Assembly (NCBI RefSeq): GCF_026210795.1
Contig: NC_089434.1
Span: forward strand, 3,658,001 to 3,722,000
Direction: 5' to 3'
Source: Rhizophagus irregularis
Lineage: Eukaryota; Glomeromycota; Glomeromycetes; Glomerales; Glomeraceae
Length of the DNA: 64,000 nucleotides
The translations under genes were made by a program, and so were the position numbers. Of this stretch, positions 42,619 through 50,710 are shown one piece after another. Numbering within the stretch: position 1 is the stretch's first letter; each line of letters begins with the position of its first letter. The notes below the pieces were generated by a model that had not been told where the DNA came from, made no database searches, and worked only from the letters and a program-made list of their open reading frames with translations.

Positions 42619-44100
42619 TTATATTATTCTTGATAAGGCATCTGCATTTTTATTTTCTTTTCCTGGTCTATGGGTTATTTCAAAATCATACTGTTCCAAT
42701 TCCATGACCCATCTTGATCTCTTTCCTTTTGGTACTTTTGCAGTCATTAATCCCTTCAAAGCTGCATGGTCTGTTACTACCTCAAATTTTCTATTGATCA
42801 AGTATTTATGGAAATGTTGTATTCCCCATACAATTGCATAACATTCTTGTTCGGTTATTGGCCATCTTTGTTCTGTCCTGTTTAAACTTTTACTGGCATA
42901 TTCTATTACATATTCTTGACCTTTATCATCTTTTTGAGCTAACACTGCCCCTAATCCTATTCCTGAAGCATCTGTGATTAATATAAATTTCCTTAACCAA
43001 TCTGGTTGTCTTAACACTGGTTCTTCGGTTAATTTCCTTTTTAATATTTCTAATGCTTCATGTTGTTTGATGCCCCATTCAAACTTTTCATCTTTTCTCA
43101 ATAAAGATGTTATTGGTTTTACTATTTTTGAAAAATCTTTAATAAATTTTCTATAATACGTACATAACCCCAATATTGACCTTACACCTTTTATATTTAT
43201 AGGTGCTGTTAATTTTTGTATCTTTTCAACCTTTCCTGGACTTGGTTTTAATCCATTTTTACCAACTACATGTCCTAAAAATTCTATTTCTGTTTTTCCA
43301 AATATACATTTCTTTAACTTTAGTATTAAACTGGCTTCCTTTAATTTTTCTAACACTAACTTTATGTGTTTTAGGTGGTCTTCAAAATTTTCCGAATATA
43401 TCATTATATCATCAATGTATACTATCACAAATTCATTTAGGTACTCCTTTAATACTTTATCCATTAACCTTTGAAAACTTGCAGGTGCATTTGTTAACCC
43501 AAATGGCATGACATTATATTCATATAATCCTGCTGAGCATATGAATGCTGTTTTCTCAATATCTTCCTCAGCCATTTCTATCTGATTAAACCCTGATGCT
43601 AAATCTAGACTGGTAAACCATTTTCCTGAACTTATCCTTTCTAATTGTTCATCAATCCTTGGTAATGGATATGCATCTGTTATTGTAACTTTATTTAATT
43701 TTCTATAATCGATGCAAAACCTATAATTTCCAGACTTTTTCCCTGCTAAAGTCACTGGTGAAGACCATGGACTTCTAGATTCTCTAATTTTTCCCAATTT
43801 TAACATCTCGTCAACCTCTTTTCTGATGAATTTACCTTTTTCATCATTTTCTTTGTACCTCTTTTGGGCTATTGGTTCAGTACCCCCTTTTAATCTGATT
43901 TCATGTTTTACTAGGTTTGTCCTATTATATTTTTCACCATCGTACTCAAATATATCCTTATATTTTTCTACTAATACTTTTAATTTACCTTTTTGTTCAT
44001 TGGTTATGTCCCCTACTTTAAATTTTTCAGTAAATTTTTCATGGTCACTTTTGTGCTTCTTTATCGTCTCTTCAGTATCATTCTGACCAAGACTTATACT
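42619..44100 (-). CDS. pol: reverse transcriptase-RNase H (pol)
   Basis: The frame is open from 44100 and reads to the stop at 42619. It holds an N-terminal connector (DITNEQKGKLKVLVEKYKDI), the RT domain with PLPRIDEQLERI, FTSLDLASGFNQI, MPFGLTNAPASFQ and the YIDD active site (VIVYIDDIMIYS), and RNase H with ILITDASGIGLGAVLAQ, TDHAALKGL and HRPGKENKNADALSR. There is no ATG before MLKLGKIRES at 43806, which is inside RT, so translation must come from upstream. The protease stop (44094-44096) lies just past the start of this open frame, in the frame that needs a one-base backward shift. All catalytic motifs look intact. Confidence 0.93.
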   Translation of the reverse strand, partial: SISLGQNDTEETIKKHKSDHEKFTEKFKVGDITNEQKGKLKVLVEKYKDIFEYDGEKYNRTNLVKHEIRLKGGTEPIAQKRYKENDEKGKFIRKEVDEMLKLGKIRESRSPWSSPVTLAGKKSGNYRFCIDYRKLNKVTITDAYPLPRIDEQLERISSGKWFTSLDLASGFNQIEMAEEDIEKTAFICSAGLYEYNVMPFGLTNAPASFQRLMDKVLKEYLNEFVIVYIDDIMIYSENFEDHLKHIKLVLEKLKEASLILKLKKCIFGKTEIEFLGHVVGKNGLKPSPGKVEKIQKLTAPINIKGVRSILGLCTYYRKFIKDFSKIVKPITSLLRKDEKFEWGIKQHEALEILKRKLTEEPVLRQPDWLRKFILITDASGIGLGAVLAQKDDKGQEYVIEYASKSLNRTEQRWPITEQECYAIVWGIQHFHKYLINRKFEVVTDHAALKGLMTAKVPKGKRSRWVMELEQYDFEITHRPGKENKNADALSRII

Positions 44101-44633
44101 TTAAAATTTTCATCTTCCTGACCTTCATGGTCATCTTCATATATGTTATACAATTCATCCTGGTATAATTCTTCTAATATTTCCTCTTCATCAAATGTTT
44201 CTTCAAACCCTTTAATGGTCCTTTGTGTGTATTTTACTGGTATATCCATAGTTTCATCATTCATTCTAATTATTATTGTTTTATCTGTGTAATCTATATT
44301 TGCTTTGAACATATCTAATACTCCATTTCCTAACACAATTTCGTTTTTTCCTGAATCAATTACTTCAACCTTAATGGGTATTTCTTTATCCCCAAATTGT
44401 ATGTATATTGTCGTGGTACCCCTAGATGCTAATTTATCCTCATTTATCATCACACATCTTACTGTACTCGGTTCCTCAATTTTTAGGTCCATTTCATCCA
44501 TTATCTGACTAGTTATTACATTTACTGCTGCTCCTGTATCAAACATTACGTCCTTTAATTCTTGGTTTATTATTAATTTACCTCTTAATGCAGTTAAATG
44601 CTCTGCTTCAATGTTGTTCATTGATTCTTGTAG
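44094..44633 (-). CDS. retropepsin-like protease, read through from Gag
   Basis: The segment continues the Gag frame after a single TGA (44634-44636). An ATG at 44621 is also available. The active-site motif is VMFDTGAAVNVIT, followed by the expected flap and hydrophobic strand region (IVLGNGVLDMFKANIDY). A long acidic tail follows (EEETFDEEEILEELYQDE type composition). The protein would mature Gag and Pol. The frame ends at 44094, where RT begins in another frame. Confidence 0.85.
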   Translation of the reverse strand, partial: LQESMNNIEAEHLTALRGKLIINQELKDVMFDTGAAVNVITSQIMDEMDLKIEEPSTVRCVMINEDKLASRGTTTIYIQFGDKEIPIKVEVIDSGKNEIVLGNGVLDMFKANIDYTDKTIIIRMNDETMDIPVKYTQRTIKGFEETFDEEEILEELYQDELYNIYEDDHEGQEDENFKV

Positions 44634-44636
44634 TCA
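44631..44636 (-). promoter_or_regulatory. UGA CUA stop-codon read-through signal between Gag and protease
   Basis: Gag ends ...ACA GAT TGA CTA CAA GAA TCA ATG, and the same frame stays open for the whole protease. UGA followed by CUA is the best known leaky-stop context in eukaryotic viral and cellular genes. The arrangement predicts a minority Gag-protease fusion. An in-frame ATG 15 bases after the stop leaves re-initiation possible. Confidence 0.6.
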
Positions 44637-47600
44637 ATCTGTTTGTGGATACCTTCTCATACCATCATAATATATTTTTCTTTGTTCTGGGCTCATATCT
44701 ATAATTTGTGAAAAAGTTGCATTTGCTCTGGTACTTTTCATATCCTCTAATACGTTATATTTTGGTATATTTCTTTGAAATGCGCTTGTCCTATGAATAC
44801 CTTCAACACGTTCATTTTTACATTGTTTTGCATAGTGACCTCTTTGTCCACAATTTCCACATGTATTATTATTTCTCCTTGCTTCTTGTGCTTTCCTCAG
44901 ACTTTCATCAGTGAATCCCCTTTTTGGTAATGCTGCTGCCCTTTCCTCTTGGCTTGCATATTTATTATTTCTTCTTCGTGTTTGTTCTTGGTCAATTTCC
45001 ATATCTATATCTCGATCACTTGACCTATTTTTTATGTTACTTCTCGTTTGTCTTTCACCTATATAAAAATCTTGATCAACATGGTTAAATGTTACATCAT
45101 TATCTTGATAATACGGGTCGTCATAACTATATCCTTGATCATAATTATCCTGATAATCCTGACTATCATAATCATATTGGTCATATTGGTCATTATAATT
45201 ATCATATTCCACTACATTGAATCCTCGATTATTGTTTTGGTGGTTTGGTGGTCTGTTATAGTTATTTGGTCTTCCATTATAGTTATTTGATCTTCTATTA
45301 TAATTTTGATTATTTGGTCTTCCATAGTTTCTTTGACCATTATTTACCCTACATTCATTTGCATAATGTCCTGGTTGTTTACAATTATAACATGCTCGAG
45401 GTGGTGGTCCTTGTCTATTATTATTGTTTGGTGGTCTCTTTTGCCCTCCAAGTTGATTTACTAGTTTTACCTCTAATTTTTTAAACATGTCGGCAAGGTC
45501 ATCCTCATAATTTTTCTCCAATGGTTTTTCAAATATATTCTTTGGTTTGTCATCTTGTATATCGATTCCTTTTCTTTGGGTACTAACTGATATACCATGT
45601 GTCTTTCTTATTAATTCATTAGTAGCTTCCTCTTCTCTTCTTGCTGTATTCACTGCATCATTTAAATTTGCTGGGTTTTGTCTTCTGACTTGATATCCCA
45701 ATGTTGGTGTTAATCCTTCGATATAATTATCCACTTGTAATTCATCATCTAATGCATGGCCTCTGGTAGCTATCCTTAATATTTGTCTAAACCTTATCGT
45801 ATATGCCTCAACATTTTCATTTACTCCTTGTGTTATTTTCCTTAATTCTAACATTTTCCTTTTTCTAACATCTTCCCTGGTAAATCTTTGTTTAATCCTA
45901 TGTTTTAAATCATTATCATTATCGTTATCTTGCCAATTTACCAAATGACCATTGTTTGCTTCCTTCTTTTCATTATACCATTGTGCTGCTGCACCTTTCA
46001 AACAGGTAGCTGCCATTGCTGCTTGTCTAGCTCCATTTACTCCTGCTGCTTTTCCTATAGCAGTAAATGCTGTTTCAAATTGTCTTACCCAATCGTTTAC
46101 GTCTTCTTCTTCCCTTCCATAAAATTGTGGCATACTAATTATTCCTCCAGCTACATTTCCTGCATCCTCAATTGCATTTGCTAATGGGTTGGCTGCGACT
46201 AATCCAGCCCAATTACCTCCTATATCATGTCCCGTTGCTGCTAGTAAAGCCGCTCTAAAATCTTCCCTTACTTCAGCTCTTGTTGCTCCCATAATTATTG
46301 GTACTATTGGTAGAATTGGTGGTATCGGTGGTGTTAAAGGTGTTTCAAATAAATTTTCTATATTATAATCAGATATTTCGCTTTTATTTTCAGAATTTGA
46401 TTCTGAACTTTCACTTGAGTCAAAACCAGGTCTATTTATAATGTTTTCTTCATAAGGTTCTTCAAAATTTTCATTGTTATCAGTATCATTTGGATTTAAA
46501 ATTTCTCCGTCTTTTCCAGATCCATCTGATTCTTTTTCAGATCCATCAGATTTTTCATTATCAGATTCATTTCCACTACTTTCACTATCCTCAATTCCAG
46601 CTTGCTGTTTTAGAAATTTATCTAATATTCGCCTTAAATTTTTCTCCATTTCATTTTTATTTCCTTGGAATATTTCAATAAATTCTTGATCCAATATTTC
46701 TCCATCAGTATATCCCATACTGATTAACCTCAATAACTCTCCATTAGTTATTCCTATTTTATTATCATCACATACTTGTTTCAATCTTTTAACCCTGATA
46801 TCAATTTCATTTTCGTCATTCTCACAATCCCTACACTTGGTTTTTCCTTCGTCAAATTTATTGTTCATCCATCTTATTCCACATTCATCACAAAATGTGG
46901 TATTTTCATTTATCCATTCATATAATTTTATCCTTAATTCTTTGTCATTCGTATTAATTTCCTGGAAATATTTTTCCATAAATTCCGTTGTTAATATTAT
47001 ACTATTGCTTATCCTGAATTCTCTTATTCTCCCTATTTCTGACACATTTAATTCGTATCCTAGTTTTTCTAAGTCATCCTTTAATTCTAATAACTCTTTT
47101 TGTTCACAATTTTTACATTGTCCAATGTCTGCTATCATATCAGGTAACTTTCTATTTCTACAATTTCCACATCTTAATGTTTCTTTTGTTAACCATTCAT
47201 TTATTTCATCCTTCAATTTTTCATCACTTAATCCCATTAATTCGGAAAATGTACCTAAAAAGTCCTCTGTTAATATCAATTCTATCCTTATCCTTAGGTC
47301 CCACATTCTTTGTATATCTTTGTCAGTGAACCCTCCACCCATTTCTTCAATTTTTCTTTTTAATGATTCTACTGTCCATTCGACATCATCCTCTATTTTT
47401 ATTTCATAATGTATACTACCATCACTGTCCTCCAATTCATAACTTTCAGGACTAGCACTTTCTGGGTCTTCAGGTTCCCTTGTAAATTGTTTGGTGTCAA
47501 TAAATCTTTGTAACACTTTCCGTATCAATCTTTCCCATTCTTGTTGTTTTGATTCTTCCTTTCCTAATGAGTTTCTGTAAACAATTGTATTCGTTAAATC

Positions 47601-48218
47601 AATTACTTCTCTTATTTTTTTAGTTATGGTTTCTTCCATGTATAATAATTTCCTGAATATTACTATCGTTTCTGGTGTCGCATGGATTACTTCCACCCCA
47701 AATTCTAATATTGAACCGTACCATTCCCAAAATTTTTGAAATCTGTTTTCAATATCCCAATCTTCCAAAATATATCCATGTTCCATTATTTCTGGACATC
47801 CAATTAACCGGTCAAATACTTCATTTTCCAAGTTTCCTTCAATACAATCCCTTACAATTACTACAATTATTATTCTCAATCCTTTTTCCTTCATTTTTGG
47901 TTGTTGTCTGTACCTTATTGATTCAATTATTCTATCTACTATATTCCTACATTTTCCCTTATGTATTGTATCCTCCCTTTCTCTATTGTCCATACTTAAT
48001 AAATTCAATAATTCTTTATGTGTTACATTATTGTACATTAGTATTGTATCCTCAAATTTAAATAAAGCATCCCAAAATTTCTTGAATGCCGCTGATACTT
48101 CTCTTTCTATTGGATTACATATTTCACATGCTAAACATTCCTCTGGTTCTATCACTCCTAGGTCATGTTCTTGTTTATGGTTTATATATTCAGCGTTCCA
48201 AACATGGTACCATTCCAT
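44634..48218 (-). CDS. gag: Gag polyprotein with long Cys-rich N-terminal extension
   Basis: 1194 residues, several times a usual gypsy Gag. The central part (about 640-880) is a standard retrotransposon Gag capsid-like region (AAQWYNEKKEANNGHLVNW, then LKHRIKQRFTREDVRKRKML, then VEAYTIRFRQILRIA). Two CCHC zinc knuckles follow: CYNCKQPGHYANEC and CGNCGQRGHYAKQC, with Asn/Tyr/Arg-rich stretches around them. The N-terminal 560 residues are unusual: CLACEIC near residue 28, then three related modules of about 80-110 residues, the first two ending in paired CxxC motifs (CGNC...CKNC and CDECG...CRDC), then an acidic Ser/Asp/Glu tract. The N-terminal part is not a family I know. Confidence 0.9.
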   Translation of the reverse strand: MEWYHVWNAEYINHKQEHDLGVIEPEECLACEICNPIEREVSAAFKKFWDALFKFEDTILMYNNVTHKELLNLLSMDNREREDTIHKGKCRNIVDRIIESIRYRQQPKMKEKGLRIIIVVIVRDCIEGNLENEVFDRLIGCPEIMEHGYILEDWDIENRFQKFWEWYGSILEFGVEVIHATPETIVIFRKLLYMEETITKKIREVIDLTNTIVYRNSLGKEESKQQEWERLIRKVLQRFIDTKQFTREPEDPESASPESYELEDSDGSIHYEIKIEDDVEWTVESLKRKIEEMGGGFTDKDIQRMWDLRIRIELILTEDFLGTFSELMGLSDEKLKDEINEWLTKETLRCGNCRNRKLPDMIADIGQCKNCEQKELLELKDDLEKLGYELNVSEIGRIREFRISNSIILTTEFMEKYFQEINTNDKELRIKLYEWINENTTFCDECGIRWMNNKFDEGKTKCRDCENDENEIDIRVKRLKQVCDDNKIGITNGELLRLISMGYTDGEILDQEFIEIFQGNKNEMEKNLRRILDKFLKQQAGIEDSESSGNESDNEKSDGSEKESDGSGKDGEILNPNDTDNNENFEEPYEENIINRPGFDSSESSESNSENKSEISDYNIENLFETPLTPPIPPILPIVPIIMGATRAEVREDFRAALLAATGHDIGGNWAGLVAANPLANAIEDAGNVAGGIISMPQFYGREEEDVNDWVRQFETAFTAIGKAAGVNGARQAAMAATCLKGAAAQWYNEKKEANNGHLVNWQDNDNDNDLKHRIKQRFTREDVRKRKMLELRKITQGVNENVEAYTIRFRQILRIATRGHALDDELQVDNYIEGLTPTLGYQVRRQNPANLNDAVNTARREEEATNELIRKTHGISVSTQRKGIDIQDDKPKNIFEKPLEKNYEDDLADMFKKLEVKLVNQLGGQKRPPNNNNRQGPPPRACYNCKQPGHYANECRVNNGQRNYGRPNNQNYNRRSNNYNGRPNNYNRPPNHQNNNRGFNVVEYDNYNDQYDQYDYDSQDYQDNYDQGYSYDDPYYQDNDVTFNHVDQDFYIGERQTRSNIKNRSSDRDIDMEIDQEQTRRRNNKYASQEERAAALPKRGFTDESLRKAQEARRNNNTCGNCGQRGHYAKQCKNERVEGIHRTSAFQRNIPKYNVLEDMKSTRANATFSQIIDMSPEQRKIYYDGMRRYPQTD

Positions 48219-48384
48219 TTTTAATAAAATTCTCTAAAAATTTTCACGTCTTTTACTTTTTATCCTTCTTTTATATTTTATTTGACCTATACTGGGCTTG
48301 CCTTTACCTCATTTGTTCATTACTGAGTATGGTAGTTTACAGGTTTGTACAAATAATTTTATATTTTTCCTTAAAATTCCCAAC

Positions 48385-49067
48385 CTAAGGTTGGAGTGTG
48401 AATCCATATTTGATTTGTCCGATTATTTGTTGTATTTCCGGATTTGTCAATTTTATAATAGTCGTTACAAATGTTTCCTTTACTCTATATATCTTATCTT
48501 GACCAATTTCAGTAAAAAGTTTATATATTTTTATAGCTCCTTGCATCCTTTTCCTTAATGCTTCCTTTTTCTTTCGTTTTTCATCAGTACTTTCATTAAC
48601 TATAAATTCCATCATTTCATCATATAATTCTTCTCTAGCTGTCTGGTCTGGCTTTGTTTGATTTATTCTTGCTTTAATTTCTCGTTCAAAAATTTGTCCA
48701 ATATTGTACCATATTAAGATGTTTTTACCATTTGTATTTCCAAGACTGATGTATCTTTCTACTAATTTTTCAACATCATGAATTTCTACATTTTGTATTT
48801 CTGGTATCAATAGGTCTTCCACATTTACCGGTGTCAACAATTCATTTATAAATCTTTCCACTTTATTCTCACTTTTGGTCCTTTTCACATGTTCTCTATT
48901 ATCACAGGTCAAACATCTCTTTTTTTTTTCTTGGGTGGTCTAACATCATAGATGGTCTTTAGACTGATGGCCTTATTATCTTCATTATAAATTTTTAATT
49001 TAATTCCTTTTCCTTTACACAAATATTTTTCTGAATCCTCTTTTGTTAAATTGATTTTGTATTCCAT
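48385..49067 (-). CDS. retrotransposon ORF1, two frames joined across an A10 run
   Basis: ATG at 49067 opens MEYKINLTKEDSEKYLCKGK and reads to PPKKKKRDV and a stop. The run of ten A on the coding strand (48920-48929) is followed, one base back in phase, by a frame that gives RCLTCDN and continues to 48385 (VERFINELLTPVNVEDLLIP, then KIYKLFTEIGQDKIYRVKET). A backward slip of one base, or one miscounted A, makes a protein of about 227 residues. PPKKKKR looks like a nuclear localisation signal. The product is unrelated to Gag or Pol, and I do not know the family. Confidence 0.6.
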
Positions 49068-49179
49068 TTTATGGGTGAGAGATCGAATTCCTCACCTTTT
49101 TATAACTTTCCTTGAATATATTTGTCCAGCAAATATTATTTTTAATAAAAATTTTTAATCATGATTTTTCTTGGGTACC

Positions 49180-49370
49180 CTCACACAGAATTGTTTTTGA
49201 AAGTTCACACAGAACTATTCTCAATTGATTACACAGAATACCTCAATTGAGTTCACACAGAAAAAGCTCACACAGAACTATTCTCAATTGATCACACAGA
49301 AAACCTCAATTGAGTTCACACAGAATTATTCTCAATTGATCACACAGAAAACCTCAATTGAGTTCACAGA
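49180..49370. repeat. tandem repeat with AATTGA palindromes in the retrotransposon leader
   Basis: About three copies of a unit of roughly 46-63 bases contain CACACAGAACTATTCTCAAT, TGATCACACAGAAAACC and TCAATTGAGTT. Each unit holds TCAATTGA twice in inverted setting, so the leader RNA can fold into repeated hairpins. It lies between the 5' LTR and ORF1, where packaging or translation-start structures are usually found. Confidence 0.75.
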
Positions 49371-49944
49371 ATTACCCTACCATCGTATTTATAGTGTCGG
49401 TTTTTGGGTACACTTTTTATCCTTAACTTAACCTCAATTATTTATAAAAATTATTTTTAATCCTTAATTCATGGAACTTATTTACAATATTCTATTAAAA
49501 CCCCTTCTAACTTGATTAGCCTCGCATTTCCCTTGATAATCAATTACTACCATACATATTTGGTTCATATGTATGAAAATTATTATAATAATAATTTTTC
49601 ATTGACTTATCAGCCGGTGGTCAAGTTAGATCAAAAATTTAGTTTTCAACATTATTTCTTCATACATTTATGGTCATACTTACCCAAATTAATACTTTTT
49701 ACATTGGTAACCATTATTTTCACGTATCCTTTAAAATATTTGACTTTATTTTATTAAAATTTAACATCAATACACCTTAAATTCTTTCCAACCAAGACTT
49801 AGAACTTTTAATTTTATAATTCCTTAACTTCGTCGATCCTTTATTTGTAACTTCTAATGATCACGTGGGGGTGATCATTTTCTTTTCTCAGAGATCCTGT
49901 ACTTATAACCTGTAGTGATCATGTGAGGATGATCACCTTCCTTT

Positions 49945-49960
49945 CTCGGAGCATGCACCA
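49945..49960 (-). other. primer-binding-site-like sequence
   Basis: On the coding strand TGGTGCATGCTCCGAG starts two bases after the 5' LTR. It begins with TGG, complementary to the CCA end of a tRNA, so it would pair with a tRNA ending CTCGGAGCATGCACCA. I cannot say which tRNA that is. Confidence 0.6.
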
Positions 49961-49962
49961 CT

Positions 49963-50605
49963 TGTAACACCTGAGCCCATAGAGAATTATGTTTGCCACC
50001 TCAGGTATTAACAAAATGACTCTTTATTAATAATATAAATAAATACAATAATATGCTTGGTTTAATAACATTAAATAACAAAACAAATTTCGTCTAATTT
50101 TTCTCCCTTTTCCAAAAGTTGATCTTCACGCCTTTTTATGTTTGTTTTTGTGTAACTAAATTCATAATCTCGATTCATGGATTTAAATTATTAAAGTATT
50201 TCCATTGTTTTAAAGTATTTCCATTATCTTAATTTTGTATCCATTTGATCATCATAAACTCCTGAATTATGATTTATAATATTAACGCAGTGATCAACAA
50301 ATTAATCACTTGACACCTCGGATCACTTGATTTCATCCAATTTAGTATCTTACGGATCTTCATTTATCCTTAAATCTCGTGACTAATAGTTTAAGGTCAT
50401 CACGGACCAATTACCTCAATCCATGTGATTATTAGTTTAACGACTTCTCGGTCCAATTATCCTTGATTCTCATGACTAATAGTTTAACGACTTTTCGGTC
50501 CAATTAAAATAAAAATAAAAATAAGTTAAAATTTTATACACTAAGACTAAATGTAATACTGCGCCTCACAATTAATAAATTTACTAGATATACTACGGCA
50601 TTACA
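49963..50605 (-). repeat. 5' LTR
   Basis: Same 643-bp sequence as 39593-40235. It should contain the element's promoter, firing leftwards. It ends about 105 bases from the start codon of the plus-strand kinase gene at 50711, so the two start regions are head to head. Confidence 0.95.
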
Positions 50606-50710
50606 ACAGTACGTACAGTACGATCACTGTCAAACTAAATAAATATGTTGTGTAAATTGTGGGCGTTTCAGCCGTTTCATCTTCGCTTTTTTTTTTGAAA
50701 TAATAAAAAA
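50606..50710 (+). promoter_or_regulatory. remaining promoter-proximal DNA of the kinase gene
   Basis: Only 105 bases separate the 5' LTR from the kinase start codon. They contain CAGTACGTACAGTACG and a T10 run followed by AATAATAAAAAA before the ATG. Any distal promoter is now 11 kb away on the other side of the element. Confidence 0.4.

Larger units (their letters stand above)
39593..50605 (-). mobile_element. complete Ty3/gypsy-type LTR retrotransposon, 11 kb
   Basis: Two LTRs of equal length (643 bp) with TGTAA...TTACA ends and no difference that I could find bound an 11-kb body, implying very recent insertion. Reading from the 5' LTR at 50605 downward: primer-binding-like site, leader with tandem repeats, ORF1, Gag, protease, RT-RNase H, small ORF, nucleotide-kinase-like/integrase, tRNA-like segment, purine tract, 3' LTR. 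The RT-RNase H-integrase order defines Ty3/gypsy. Target duplication is ACAG (39589-39592 and 50606-50609). Coding is split over several frames, so recoding or separate initiation is required. All main catalytic motifs look intact. At 11 kb it is longer than most Ty3/gypsy elements, due to ORF1, the Gag extension and the kinase domain. Confidence 0.95.

Noticed and set aside
44103-44109. A AAT TTT as the protease-RT frameshift site
   Set aside because: It is a textbook slippery heptamer in the right frame, but a -1 slip there is followed at once by TAA in the new frame, so it cannot give a protease-RT fusion.
42130-48558. Many plus-strand frames across the retrotransposon
   Set aside because: They are hydrophobic antisense shadows of the Gag and Pol frames and show no domain of their own.
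49180-49370. CRISPR-like regular repeats
   Set aside because: The spacing is irregular, the 'spacers' are themselves repeated, and the array lies inside a eukaryotic retrotransposon leader.
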